A DNA stretch of 64,000 nucleotides from Gammaproteobacteria bacterium (GCA_030428835.1 JAUIEP010000008.1:1-64000); one strand, 5' to 3'; positions 50,271 through 59,337 are shown, numbered from the stretch's first letter. Notes: generated by a model from the sequence alone, not told the origin. A program made the numbers and translations.

Positions 50271-51446
50271 GTGATTCCAAGGCTGATTGTCTACCTCCTG
50301 CCCCTGTTCGCCTTCGCGCATGCGGCGCAGGCCGCGCCTTACCAGGAGGCTGACTGGCAGGCGCGCAAGCCCGGCAGGCTGAATATTTCCCTGTACACGT
50401 TTCGCGATGAAAACCGCAACGGCGAGTACGACGTCGGCGACCTGCCCATGGCCGGTGTCGTCGTTAACATGACACAGCCGGCGGGTACCGTGGTGCCGGT
50501 GACGTCAAACATCAACGGCTACGCCAATTACAAGATGAGCCTCAACAACGAGAAGTACCCGGTGCGCGAGCCGGGCGGCGTCTACGACTTCGAGGTGCTC
50601 GCGCCACCCGGCTGGCAGATCAGTTCGGGCAACGCGCAGCAGAGCGCGCGATTTCTCCCCCTGCAGGGCTCTGTCGCCGGCCTCTACGCGGAAAAGGCCC
50701 CGCACTGGGTAGGATTGATGCCGGACCTCGTCATCGCCGGGCGCATTCTCGGGGCGGGCGCCGCCGCACTGCCGGAGGACCTCGCGATTACCGCGCTGGG
50801 ACCCGACGGTACGTCCACGGCGGTGACAGCGGCCGCCAACGGCGGCTTTCGCTTTCCCGTCACCCAGGGTACATGGCGCGTGGAGTTCGCCAGCGCCGCC
50901 AGTGACTGGCGACTGCAGCGGACCATCGAAGTCAGGAACGCCCCCGTGGAGATGGTGACGCTGCGGGTCGGTGACGCACAACCCGCCGCGCAGCCAAAGC
51001 CCGTGCTGGAACATTTCGACTGGCTCAACCGCTCGATCATCGACAAGCTGCCCAACGGCCACCTCGGGCTCAACTGGGATTACCTGCTGGCGGTGCACAA
51101 CCAGGAGTACGCGGGTCCCGGTTACGTCAACGGCCTTACCAGTGGTCACGCCGTGGCCTACAACAGTTCGGGGCACCCGGTCACCATCTCGGCCCCGCCG
51201 GGGCAGGTGTTCGATTTCGTCGGCGGTTACTTCAGCGTCGCCTGGGACAATGCGCAGGGCGAGGTGCTCGAACTGGAGGCGTTCCGGGGCGGCGAACGGA
51301 TAGCGCGGCACGAGGCCCGGCTCTCCTACCTGGGCCCGCTGTGGCTGGACGCGGAGCTGCGCGGTATCGACAAGCTGGTGCTGACCACGCGCCACTACTG
51401 GCAGTTCGTGGCGGATGACCTGCGCTTTCGCGTGCAGGGTGATTAG
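50271..51446 (+). CDS. Exported protein with SdrD/Cna-B-like domain
   Basis: 391 residues from GTG 50271, with GGAG upstream; an ATG at 50241 in frame is possible but adds a charged stretch before the signal. Signal peptide VIPRLIVYLLPLFAFAHAAQA. Residues ~40-90 resemble SdrD-type beta domains (FRDENRNGEYDVGDLPMAGV, a likely Ca2+-binding loop). The C-terminal part has no recognised family but includes VHNQEYAGPGYVNGLTSG. Surface or periplasmic role is likely. The next gene starts 18 bp downstream, so the pair is an operon. Confidence 0.75.
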   Translation: MIPRLIVYLLPLFAFAHAAQAAPYQEADWQARKPGRLNISLYTFRDENRNGEYDVGDLPMAGVVVNMTQPAGTVVPVTSNINGYANYKMSLNNEKYPVREPGGVYDFEVLAPPGWQISSGNAQQSARFLPLQGSVAGLYAEKAPHWVGLMPDLVIAGRILGAGAAALPEDLAITALGPDGTSTAVTAAANGGFRFPVTQGTWRVEFASAASDWRLQRTIEVRNAPVEMVTLRVGDAQPAAQPKPVLEHFDWLNRSIIDKLPNGHLGLNWDYLLAVHNQEYAGPGYVNGLTSGHAVAYNSSGHPVTISAPPGQVFDFVGGYFSVAWDNAQGEVLELEAFRGGERIARHEARLSYLGPLWLDAELRGIDKLVLTTRHYWQFVADDLRFRVQGD

Positions 51447-51464
51447 TCGCCACAGACACGCGCG

Positions 51465-52223
51465 ATGCGCCGCGCCGTACCACTCCTCTTCCTGATCCTG
51501 CTTCTGGCCGGTTGCGGGTCCAACGAGTTGCCCGAGCTGGCGCCCGTTCACCTGCGGGGCGTGCCGGATCTGTCACAGGAACAGGCGCTGTTCGACGCGC
51601 GCCTCAACCCGGACACGCTGTGCGCGCCGGTCGCGGTAGCCAACTCGCTTGTATGGCTGGAAGGCCGCACGGACGTTGCGCACCAGGTCGAGGTCGTCAA
51701 CCAACTGGCGCACTACCGCTACATGGTGACCAGCCCGGTAATCGGCACCAGTCCCGCCGGCCTGTTGCGCGGCGTGCGGCGCTACCTGGGCGAACACGGC
51801 ATCGACTACGTGGCGCTGCGGTACGCGGGTTGGCGCGAGGTGCCGGCTGACGCGCGCGATGCGGCCATGGCCGAACTGCGCTGGCTGCACGCGGGGCTGG
51901 ATGCGCGCGCTGCGCTCTGGGTAAACCTCGGCTGGTATCGCGAGCTGCTGCCGGGCGTCTTCGAGCGCCAGGGCGGTCACTGGGTGACCGCGGTGGGTTA
52001 CGACGCGGGCCGCCTGGTCGTCCACGATCCGCAGCGCGAGGCACCCGTGGAGCTCTCCCTTCGACAGCGGGGCAGGACGCTGGTCAACGCCCGGGACTGG
52101 AAGTTGTTAGCGGGTGTGCTGGAGGTGCCGGGCAGGCCGGACCGGCCCGGCGAGACCGGGTTTATCGAGGGAGCGGTGCGCCTGGTAATGCCTCCCGGGC
52201 CTGCGGCCGGGGAGGCACGCTAA
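51465..52223 (+). CDS. Lipoprotein with C39-like papain-fold domain
   Basis: 252 residues with a lipobox LLLAGC (Cys17). The domain carries LCAPVAVANSLVWL, where the catalytic Cys is expected, then GGHWVTAVGYDAGRLVVHDPQ with the likely His and Asp. This is the C39_2-type papain-like fold often used by bacteriocin leader peptidases, but here the protein is a periplasmic-facing lipoprotein, so cleavage of a secreted partner is an inference. It follows the SdrD-like gene by 18 bp. Confidence 0.75.
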   Translation: MRRAVPLLFLILLLAGCGSNELPELAPVHLRGVPDLSQEQALFDARLNPDTLCAPVAVANSLVWLEGRTDVAHQVEVVNQLAHYRYMVTSPVIGTSPAGLLRGVRRYLGEHGIDYVALRYAGWREVPADARDAAMAELRWLHAGLDARAALWVNLGWYRELLPGVFERQGGHWVTAVGYDAGRLVVHDPQREAPVELSLRQRGRTLVNARDWKLLAGVLEVPGRPDRPGETGFIEGAVRLVMPPGPAAGEAR

Positions 52224-52228
52224 TGCGA

Positions 52229-52849
52229 CTACTCGATGATGGCGCAGCCGCCGTTGCCGCCGTTGCTGAACCCGCAGCAGACCAGGATCTCGCAGAAGTC
52301 GTCCTGCTCCAACCGGGTGCCGGGCTCGTCGTTGCACTGGCCGCGGTACGACCCGCCGTTACCCCCGTTGCCGCCGTTGGCCATCATGCCGCCGTTGCCG
52401 CCACCGTTTTCCAGGTCGGCCAGGACACAGCCCGGATCCAGCGAGATGTTGGTGATCTGGCGCAGGCCGCCGCTGCGGTTGATGACGGTGTGAAAGCCGT
52501 CGAACGGGATGTCGACGATGGCGCTGCCCTTGTCGCCCTGCAGTTCGATGTCGACGATGATCGCGTCCGCGGTGTTGACGAGATTGAAGCCGCCGGCGCT
52601 CGCCAGGGTTCCCGCCAGCGCCGCGATCGCCAGGAAGCGACCTTTCTCCCTTGCTTGCAGGAAGCGCAGCGACACCACGCCGAGCAGGCCCGAGAGCAGG
52701 AGCAGGCCGAAGCCGCCGAGGGCCGGGACCTCTGAAAGACCGATGTGGGTGATGCTGCCGACGCTCGAACCCGCGAACGCCTGGGGTGCCAGAAGCAGCA
52801 GGGCGGCAGACCCCGCCAGTGTTTTGCCTGTTATTCTCAATGCCTTCAT
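52229..52849 (-). CDS. Midcut-by-XrtH family protein
   Basis: 206 residues. Signal peptide ends PQAFA. An exosortase-type target motif lies in the middle of the protein: VPALGGFGLLLLSGLLGVV (residues 41-59), followed by basic residues RFLQAREKGR. This IPTL-CTERM-like motif at an internal position is the hallmark of the midcut-by-XrtH family, in which exosortase H is proposed to cut between the halves. The C-terminal half has a second hydrophobic stretch and a Gly/Asn-rich region (NGGNGGNGGSYRG) with several Cys. No exosortase gene is in the window. Confidence 0.8.
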   Translation of the reverse strand: MKALRITGKTLAGSAALLLLAPQAFAGSSVGSITHIGLSEVPALGGFGLLLLSGLLGVVSLRFLQAREKGRFLAIAALAGTLASAGGFNLVNTADAIIVDIELQGDKGSAIVDIPFDGFHTVINRSGGLRQITNISLDPGCVLADLENGGGNGGMMANGGNGGNGGSYRGQCNDEPGTRLEQDDFCEILVCCGFSNGGNGGCAIIE

Positions 52850-52993
52850 GTTTCGCCTCCCCTGCGAAATGACCCTGAAATGGGTGCGGTCAGTGTAATT
52901 CAGCAGTCCGCGCGCTTCAATTGCACCGCGGGGTACCCGATGCGTCGCGGCGAGGAAGCCGCAGGGGCTACCTCGCCGCTGATTCGGTGGACG

Positions 52994-55129
52994 CTAGAAC
53001 GTCACCCTCACCCTCACCCCCGCCTCCAGCGAGCGACCCGGCTCGGGTGCGAAGTCGCGCAGGAAGGAGGTGCTGACGCGGATCTCCTCGTCCGTGAGGT
53101 TCTTGCCGCGCAGGAACACCGTGAGATCGCTGTCAGCGCCGAGGCCCAACGTGTAGTCCGCGCCGACGTCGACGCGGGTGTAGCCGCGGCTCGCCTCCTC
53201 CAGTCGGCCGGGGCGGTCCTGGTCGGCCGCCCACTGCACGTCGACCCAGGTCGCCAGGCTGTCGCTCGCCCACTGGACCTTGCCGCCGAAGCGCGACGGG
53301 GGCAGGCGCGGCACGTGGCCGGCGTCGTCGAACCTGCCACGGATCAGGTCGCCGCGCAGGCCGAGTGAGACCTCTCCGCCGGCCAGTGCGAACAGGGTGT
53401 ACTCGCCGCTGAACTCGACGCCGGTGAACACGGTGTCCTCCTGGCCGTAGGCATACACCGCCGTTTCGTCGATCTCGGTGCCGGTGTTGAACAGGTAGAT
53501 GTAGTCCTCGAAGTTGTTGTAGAACAGCGTCAACTCCGCGGAGATATCCTCCGTGAAGTAGCTCAGCGAGATGTCGACGTTGGCGGATACCTCCTCATCG
53601 AGGTCGGGGTCGCCGATTTCGATCAGTCCCGTCGCGGCATGTGTCACAAATTCCCCCGGGTCGTCGATATCCGCGTTGGAGTACAGCTCCTCCGTGCTCG
53701 GTGCACGCTCGGAGCGAGACAACGAAACACCGAGCTGCCAATTGTCGTCCATCGACCACAGCGCCGAGCCGGAGACGGAGACGGCGGTAAAGTCCTTGCT
53801 GTCCAGGCCGCCCGCGGGATCACGGTCCACCCGGTCGCCGCGCAGGCCCAGCTCGAACAACCAGTTACCGGCATGGATATCCTCGACAATGAACAGGCCG
53901 ATCTCGCTGCTCTCGGTCGGGGGTACGTAGGCCTCCTCGCCGATGGCCTCGAAATCGTCCTCGCGCCACAGCAGGCCGAAGACCCCGTGGGCGTTGCCGA
54001 TGGGCCTGTGTACCGCTTCCAGGCGGGTCTCCCAGGTCTCGCGATCGTACACCGTGCCCGTCTCGGCGCCCTCGAGCTCCTTGTGCTCGTAGTCGGTGTA
54101 GGTGAGAAAGCCGCGGAATACGTCTATCGCACCGCCGAGGTCGTGCAGGTGGAGCTGCGCGTCGTACCGGGTCTGCTCGAGGTCGATGCGAATGTTTTCC
54201 TCCTCCCCGGCGTGTTCCTCCTCGTCGTGATGCGCTTCCTCCTCGTCCCCGTCGTGGTGCTCATCTTCATCGTCGTGGTGCCCGTGGGCGCCGGGTGGGA
54301 TGCCGTACTCGCGTTCCTGGTGGTTGACCGCGAGGCCCGCGTAGCCGTTGTCGCCGAAGTGGACGCTGAAGCCGAGCGTTACGCTGTCCGATTCTGTTTC
54401 GGTGTTGGGAATCTCCCCGCGCCCGGCGCTTTCTGCGCCGTGCTCGTCTTCATGTTCCTCGTCGTGCTCGTCCTCATGTCCGTGCTCGTCCTCCTCTTCG
54501 GGGAAGCGCATGGCATTGCCCGGAATCTCGACGTCGTCGGATTCCAGCGTGTTCGCGCTGAGGTGGAAGGCAAGGTTGCCCGCACCGCCCTCGACTTTGC
54601 CCGTCAGGCTGTCGAGGCCGGTCGCGGTGTCGTGGCGGTACTCCGCGCCGCCGGTCACGCCGTCGGGGACGCTGCGCGGAATGCGGTTGTCTATGACGTT
54701 GACGACACCGCCGATGGCGCCGCCGCCATACAGCAGCGTCGCGGGGCCGCGCAACACCTCAACGCTCTCGGTCAGGAAGGGCTCCACCGTCACGGCGTGG
54801 TCGGGACTGAGGCTGGACGCGTCGGCGCTGGCGGTGCCGTTCTGCAGGTTGAGTGTGCGCGGCCCTGTCTGGCCGCGCAGGACGGGACGGCCGACACCGG
54901 GCCCGAAGGAGGCGTTGGCGATGCCGGGCTGGTCCCGGAGCGTGTCGCCGATCGAGGAGGAGGCCAGGCGCTGCAGTTCCTCGCCCGACAGTACGGTAAT
55001 GGGCATGGATGTTTCCGCCTCGGTCTTGTGCAGGGGTACCGAGACCAGTACGTGTTCCATGGGTAATTCTTCGGCGACAGCCTGCGCAGCTACTGCAGCA
55101 AGTGCCGCGACCAATATACGTCGTTGCAT
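52994..55129 (-). CDS. TonB-dependent receptor with His/Asp-rich loops, ZnuD-like
   Basis: 711 residues. Signal peptide ends AAQAVAEE. The plug domain has VLSGEELQRLASSSIGDTLRD and VEVLRGPATLLYGGGAIGG, followed by a beta-barrel ending VRVRVTF. Two loops are extremely rich in His, Asp and Glu: residues ~206-229 (EEEDEHGHEDEHDEEHEDEH) and ~276-315 (HHDDEDEHHDGDEEEAHHDE). Such loops occur in ZnuD-type zinc receptors and bind Zn2+. It probably imports zinc or another transition metal across the outer membrane. The small exported gene at 55169 lies just upstream in the same direction. Confidence 0.88.
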   Translation of the reverse strand: MQRRILVAALAAVAAQAVAEELPMEHVLVSVPLHKTEAETSMPITVLSGEELQRLASSSIGDTLRDQPGIANASFGPGVGRPVLRGQTGPRTLNLQNGTASADASSLSPDHAVTVEPFLTESVEVLRGPATLLYGGGAIGGVVNVIDNRIPRSVPDGVTGGAEYRHDTATGLDSLTGKVEGGAGNLAFHLSANTLESDDVEIPGNAMRFPEEEDEHGHEDEHDEEHEDEHGAESAGRGEIPNTETESDSVTLGFSVHFGDNGYAGLAVNHQEREYGIPPGAHGHHDDEDEHHDGDEEEAHHDEEEHAGEEENIRIDLEQTRYDAQLHLHDLGGAIDVFRGFLTYTDYEHKELEGAETGTVYDRETWETRLEAVHRPIGNAHGVFGLLWREDDFEAIGEEAYVPPTESSEIGLFIVEDIHAGNWLFELGLRGDRVDRDPAGGLDSKDFTAVSVSGSALWSMDDNWQLGVSLSRSERAPSTEELYSNADIDDPGEFVTHAATGLIEIGDPDLDEEVSANVDISLSYFTEDISAELTLFYNNFEDYIYLFNTGTEIDETAVYAYGQEDTVFTGVEFSGEYTLFALAGGEVSLGLRGDLIRGRFDDAGHVPRLPPSRFGGKVQWASDSLATWVDVQWAADQDRPGRLEEASRGYTRVDVGADYTLGLGADSDLTVFLRGKNLTDEEIRVSTSFLRDFAPEPGRSLEAGVRVRVTF

Positions 55130-55168
55130 GATGTTCTCCGGATTGTCGTTGGGTGCAAACGTTGACGA

Positions 55169-55477
55169 TCAGGAGTGTGCGGGCGGGCCTCGGGCCGGGG
55201 GTGTTATTGCGTGGGTGTGGCGGGTTGTCGCGGTGAGCGCGATATAGACTGTGCCTGGCAGTGCCGGCGTGTCCGCCGCGGCGGTTTGCGGCGCCGCGAA
55301 GTTGTCGATCCCGCTGTGGCAGAGCAGGCACTCGAGGCGCGAGTCGTCGCTGGTGTGCTGGTGTGAGACCTCGGCGCTCGTCAGGCCCGTGACCAGCAGC
55401 AGTGCCACCAGGGCGAGTGACCTGGCGAGGCGGCTTTGGGCTGTGGTCGAGAGGAGGTTCACGTCTAGACTACTCAT
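55169..55477 (-). CDS. Small exported His/Cys protein upstream of the TonB receptor
   Basis: 102 residues from ATG 55477. N-terminal signal peptide SLALVALLLVTGLTSAEV, then SHQHTSDDSRLECLLCHSGI, with a CxxCH-type metal-binding motif and several His. The rest is low in recognised structure. It starts close behind a TAGACA/TATACT promoter and lies 39 bp before the receptor gene, so it is probably the first gene of a metal-responsive operon. It resembles the small DUF2946-like proteins found beside metal transporters, but this is not certain. Confidence 0.65.
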   Translation of the reverse strand: MSSLDVNLLSTTAQSRLARSLALVALLLVTGLTSAEVSHQHTSDDSRLECLLCHSGIDNFAAPQTAAADTPALPGTVYIALTATTRHTHAITPPARGPPAHS

Positions 55478-55490
55478 TTGTCGCGCGAAA

Positions 55491-55518
55491 AGTATAACCC
55501 GACGAACCTTTGTGTCTA
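55491..55518 (-). promoter_or_regulatory. Promoter of the small exported protein/TonB receptor operon
   Basis: On the minus strand TAGACA (55518-55513), a 16-bp spacer and TATACT (55496-55491), giving a start near 55484 and a very short leader before ATG 55477. No Shine-Dalgarno is seen. A Zur-type operator was looked for, but only a half-like GTTATACT is present. Confidence 0.5.
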
Positions 55519-55570
55519 TATTTTCCTGATTGCGTTTCTGCGATGTGTGAAAACGCGCGTGCCGCTCGGA

Positions 55571-55680
55571 GCATGGCTGTATGCCTGTGTCCGGGACCGC
55601 CAAAAAGCGTACATCCCTGTACAGGCTCGGCTGGCGACGTCCTGTCGCCAGACGCCCCGGCCACAGGCATACAGCCATGC
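55571..55680. repeat. Three-stem structured repeat, copy C
   Basis: Outer stem arms 55571-55589 (GCATGGCTGTATGCCTGTG) and 55662-55680, perfect over 19 bp. Interior: ACCGCCAAAAAGC, hairpin 1 GTACATCCCTGTAC (55609-55622), linker AGGCTCGGC, hairpin 2 TGGCGACGTCCTGTCGCCA (55632-55650), then GACGCCCCGG. It is almost identical to copy A except for the covarying T-A closing pair of hairpin 2 and a completely different outer stem. Confidence 0.85.
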
Positions 55681-55717
55681 CCCTGAACCTCGGCGCAGGT
55701 AATCAGGGCCGGACCCG

Positions 55718-56857
55718 CTACACATTCACCTGATAAACCCTGGCCGCGGTTTCGTACAGCACCTTGCGCTGCACGGATTCGGGCAGGCCGCCCAGGGAGC
55801 GCTCTACCTGGTCGCGCACCGAGGGGTAGAGGCAGGCGGGGTGGGGGAAGTCGGTCTCGAACATCAGGTTGTCGGGGCCCAGTTTGTCGACGGCGTTGGC
55901 GATGTCCGTCTCGAACCAGTAGGAGGCGTAGATCTGGCGCCGGAAGTACTCCAGCGGTGTGAGGGCGAGGTGCCCCACGCCGTTCTGGCCCACCTGGTAG
56001 GTCATCAACTCGAGCAGGAAGGGTATCCAGCCCATGCCGCTCTCGACCGAGACGAACTTGAGTGCGGGGTAGCGGTCCAGCAGGCCGGAGAAGACGAGGT
56101 TGACGATGCAGCGCATGTTGGTGATGTCCGCCAGGGAGGACATCGCGGCGATCGCGGTGGGTTCGTCCATGCCCGCCCACAGGTTGCCGATGCTGGCGCC
56201 GCCGCCGATGTGGAAGTTCACGGGCAGCCCGCGGTCCTGCGCCTCGCGCCACAGCGGGTCCCAGTAGGACTCCGACAGCGTGGGCAACTGCCACAATTCC
56301 GGCGAGTCGGTGAGCACCAGTCCGGTCAGTCCGTACGCCTCGTGGCAGCGGATGAGTTCGGTCACGGTGAGCTCCATGTCCCAGATGGGCAGCAGCGCCT
56401 GTGGCAGTAGGCGCCCGTTGCTGGTGGCCTGCAGTCCCGCCGCGTGTTCGTTGTACGCCTGCACGCAGAAGTTGCGCAGCGGCACGTCCTTGATATTCAT
56501 CACGAAGCTGCCGGCGAAACCGAGTATGTTCGGGTACAGGATCTGCCGCGTGATGCCGTGCTCGTCCATGACGGCGAGGCGCGCCAGCGGGTCCGAGGCG
56601 CCGGGATGCATTTCCTCCAGTTTCGTCAGCGTGGTCTTGCCGAGGTCCTTGGAGCCGTCGGGCCGTATGACGCAGTAGCCGACGGTGCCCAGGTGCATGT
56701 CCTCGTCCACCACCCAGTACTGGTTGCCGTCTTTGTCCTGTCGTACGCGCGGCGCGCGCGTCTTGAGCGCGGCCGGCGCGAGGTCCGTCCACAGGTTGGC
56801 CGGCTCCGTGTAGTGTGTGTCCACGTCGATGACGGGCATATCGAGCAGGGCGCTCAT
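55718..56857 (-). CDS. Amidohydrolase 2 family protein, ACMSD-like
   Basis: 379 residues. TIM-barrel metal-dependent amidohydrolase motifs: VIDVDTHYTEPANLW at the N-terminus, VNFHIGGGASIGNLW, VESGMGWIPFLLELM and FETDFPHPACLYP near the end, where a catalytic Asp is expected. Members include decarboxylases of aromatic breakdown products (ACMSD type). The barrel lacks the usual HxH at its start (DTHYTEP has only one His), so the metal site may be modified. It is followed in the same direction by an acyl-D-amino acid amidohydrolase-like gene upstream at 56888. Confidence 0.85.
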   Translation of the reverse strand: MSALLDMPVIDVDTHYTEPANLWTDLAPAALKTRAPRVRQDKDGNQYWVVDEDMHLGTVGYCVIRPDGSKDLGKTTLTKLEEMHPGASDPLARLAVMDEHGITRQILYPNILGFAGSFVMNIKDVPLRNFCVQAYNEHAAGLQATSNGRLLPQALLPIWDMELTVTELIRCHEAYGLTGLVLTDSPELWQLPTLSESYWDPLWREAQDRGLPVNFHIGGGASIGNLWAGMDEPTAIAAMSSLADITNMRCIVNLVFSGLLDRYPALKFVSVESGMGWIPFLLELMTYQVGQNGVGHLALTPLEYFRRQIYASYWFETDIANAVDKLGPDNLMFETDFPHPACLYPSVRDQVERSLGGLPESVQRKVLYETAARVYQVNV

Positions 56858-56887
56858 GACGTTCTCCCTGTGTGCACGGCCGTATTC

Positions 56888-58612
56888 CTACGTATAGGCG
56901 CCGGGAATGGCGACGGTGCGTGTGTCGCTGCCCGAGCGCAGGATGCTGCCGGGCAGGGCGCCGGTGTGCGCGTTGTCGCGCACGATCTCCACGCCGTTCA
57001 CGAAGACGCGGTGAATACCCACGGCATCCGCGTAGAGGCGGCCGGCGCCTGCGGGCAGGTCGGGCCGCGTATAGGTGGGGCCGCAGTCAACCGTGTCCGG
57101 GTCGAACAGCACGAAATCGGCGCGGTAGCCCGTACGCAGCAGCCCGCGGTCGGTCAGCCCCATGAGGCTCGCCGGCACCTGCGTCAGGTGGTGCACCGCC
57201 TCTTCCATGCGCAACAGTTTGCGCTGCCGCGCCGCGCGTCCGAGCATCTGGGTGGTGAAGGAGAAGGTGTCGATCATGTCGAGGTGCGCGCCGGCGTCGG
57301 AGGCGCCCACGACGGTGCGGCTGTCGCGCCAGGCGGCGACACGGCCGGCCCAGGCGGCGTCGTCATCGCCGTACAACAGGGGTATGAAGGAGGTCCTCAG
57401 GTCCTCCTCGATGGCGAGATCCAGCAGCGTATCGAACGGCGTAGCGCCGCGTTCCCGCGCGATGTCGCCGATCGTGCGCCCTTCCAGCGGCTTGTTCCTG
57501 TCGAGGAACACCTCGTCCACGGTGTAGCCGGCCCAGCCGGACATGAAGATGAACACGCCGGACTCCTCGGACCGCGCCCCGGCGTCGAGTCGCTCGCGCA
57601 ACGCGCGGTCCTTGAGTGCCTCGATGCGCTGCGGGACGGGGAGCCGCATCGTCTCTTCCCAGCCGTGGAACGCGTCGAAAATAAATGCGGAGTGCAGGTT
57701 GATACGCGTGATGACCGGTTGCGCGGGCGTGAGTGCGATCACGTCGGCGCCGCGCTCGCGGGCGTAGTCGGTGGCGCGCAGTTGCGCGTCTTCCGTCGCC
57801 GGATTGCCCGGCACGAAGACGTTCCAGTTGAGCGGGCGCTGCGCCGCCAGCGACATGTCCGTCATGAGCTGGTAGACCCGCTCGTCGAACTGTTGCGTGC
57901 CCGGCAGGAATTCCAGCACGGTGCCCTCGTACTCCGCGCACACCCCGGCCAGCGCGCAGAGCTCCTGGGCCGATGCATAGCGCGAGGGGACCGGTTTGCC
58001 GTCCATGTCATTGTGGGTGGGGGAGAGTGTGCTGGAGAAGCCCAGGCCACCGGCGGCGAGCGACTCGCGCAGGAGCGACTGCATGGCAGCCACTTCCTCC
58101 GCGCTCGCCTCGCGGTCCGCGTCGTCGCCCATGACCGCGCGGCGCAATGCGCTGTGTCCCACGAGGAACCCCGCGTTCACCGCCAGGGTGTTGTCCAGGC
58201 AGCCCAGGTAGTCGCCGAAGCTGCGCCAGCTCCCCCAGGGTACGCCGGCGTCGAGGCTCGCCAGCGGCATGCCCTCCACGCGGGCCAGCATGCGCTTGAG
58301 GTACTGCGCGTCGGAATCCCGCGCGACCGGGGCCAGCGTAAAGCCGCAGTTGCCGCCGACCACCGTGGTCACGCCGTGGAATGGGGAGGGGCTGAGTACC
58401 GGGTCCCAGAAGGCCTGGGCGTCGTAATGCGTGTGTACGTCGATGAAGCCGGGCGCCACCACGAGCCCCGTCGCGTCGATGCGCTCGCGCGCGTCCGCTG
58501 GCGCGTCGCCGATAGCGGCAATGCTGCCGCCCGTGACGCAGACGCTGCCGGGCCTGCCGGGAGCCCCTGTGCCGTCGATGATCGTGCCGCCCTCGATGAC
58601 GAGATCGTACAT
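56888..58612 (-). CDS. N-acyl-D-amino acid deacylase-like amidohydrolase
   Basis: 574 residues from ATG 58612, preceded by AAGGTGAGG. Composite amidohydrolase motifs: LVIEGGTIIDGTGAPGRPG, FIDVHTHYDAQAFWDP (HxH), GNCGFTLAPV with its metal-linked Cys, and a C-terminal Asp in VVGASDAGAHLDMIDTF. These are typical of the D-aminoacylase/dihydropyrimidinase-like group. It probably hydrolyses an amide of an acyl amino acid or cyclic amide. The two genes in this direction lie 30 bp apart and may share a transcript. Confidence 0.88.
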   Translation of the reverse strand: MYDLVIEGGTIIDGTGAPGRPGSVCVTGGSIAAIGDAPADARERIDATGLVVAPGFIDVHTHYDAQAFWDPVLSPSPFHGVTTVVGGNCGFTLAPVARDSDAQYLKRMLARVEGMPLASLDAGVPWGSWRSFGDYLGCLDNTLAVNAGFLVGHSALRRAVMGDDADREASAEEVAAMQSLLRESLAAGGLGFSSTLSPTHNDMDGKPVPSRYASAQELCALAGVCAEYEGTVLEFLPGTQQFDERVYQLMTDMSLAAQRPLNWNVFVPGNPATEDAQLRATDYARERGADVIALTPAQPVITRINLHSAFIFDAFHGWEETMRLPVPQRIEALKDRALRERLDAGARSEESGVFIFMSGWAGYTVDEVFLDRNKPLEGRTIGDIARERGATPFDTLLDLAIEEDLRTSFIPLLYGDDDAAWAGRVAAWRDSRTVVGASDAGAHLDMIDTFSFTTQMLGRAARQRKLLRMEEAVHHLTQVPASLMGLTDRGLLRTGYRADFVLFDPDTVDCGPTYTRPDLPAGAGRLYADAVGIHRVFVNGVEIVRDNAHTGALPGSILRSGSDTRTVAIPGAYT

Positions 58613-58704
58613 GCGCCTCACCTTGCGTGTGGTGTCCGACAGTGGCCTACACCGGGCTAATCAAGATACTGTAGCACCTGACCCCCCGCAAGCGGAGACC
58701 GGCC

Positions 58705-59328
58705 ATGGCACAGGACTATCGCATCAGCAGCGCCCAGGACCTCGAAGCCGTCCTCGGCGCACCTTTCGAGGATCTCAAGCTCAAGATCAGGGCGGAGCTG
58801 GATGACATCATGAAGGAGTTCATCGCCGACTCGCCGCTGGTATTCGTGTCGACCGTCGACGAGGCAGGCAGGCCCGACATTTCGCCGAAGGGCGACCCCG
58901 GCGGTTTCGTGCAGGTAGCCGACAACGGCGACCTGCTCATTCCCGAACGGCCGGGCAATCGCCTGGCCATGGGTTTTCGCAACATCCTCGCCAACGGCCT
59001 CATCGGCCTGATCTTTGTGATTCCAAAACAGCGCGAGACACTGCGCGTGAAGGGCAGGGCGACGCTGCACACCGACCCGCAGGTGCTCGAGTCGATGACC
59101 GTGAATGGCAAGCCGGCATTGATGTACACGCGCGTGCAGGTCGAGGAGGCGTTCTTCCACTGCGGCAAGGCGATGATCCGTTCCCGCCTGTGGCAGCCGG
59201 AGCGGTGGCTCGAGGCGGGGGCGCCGCCCATCGCGCGCCAGTTCAACGCGGCCATCGGCGGTGACGCGGAGTCCGAGAAGAACATCCAGGCGGAGCTGGA
59301 GAGAAGCTATGTGGAAGAACTGTACTGA
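58705..59328 (+). CDS. Pyridoxamine 5'-phosphate oxidase-fold protein, MSMEG_1061 type
   Basis: 207 residues. The FMN-binding split barrel shows ADSPLVFVSTVDEAGRPDIS, PKGDPGGFVQVADNGDLLIP and GLIFVIPKQRETLRVKGRAT, features of the MSMEG_1061 FMN-dependent PPOX-fold family. Members reduce diverse small molecules, including quinones and coenzyme F420-like substrates; the function here is unknown. It is divergent from the amidohydrolase. Confidence 0.85.
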   Translation: MAQDYRISSAQDLEAVLGAPFEDLKLKIRAELDDIMKEFIADSPLVFVSTVDEAGRPDISPKGDPGGFVQVADNGDLLIPERPGNRLAMGFRNILANGLIGLIFVIPKQRETLRVKGRATLHTDPQVLESMTVNGKPALMYTRVQVEEAFFHCGKAMIRSRLWQPERWLEAGAPPIARQFNAAIGGDAESEKNIQAELERSYVEELY

Positions 59329-59337
59329 TTTTGGCAG

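Noticed and set aside
55485-55500. Zur operator upstream of the zinc-receptor operon
   Set aside because: Only one half-like GTTATACT is present and no inverted second half was found.
56444-58660. 738-codon plus-strand open frame
   Set aside because: It is antisense to two amidohydrolase genes with clear motifs and good ribosome sites.
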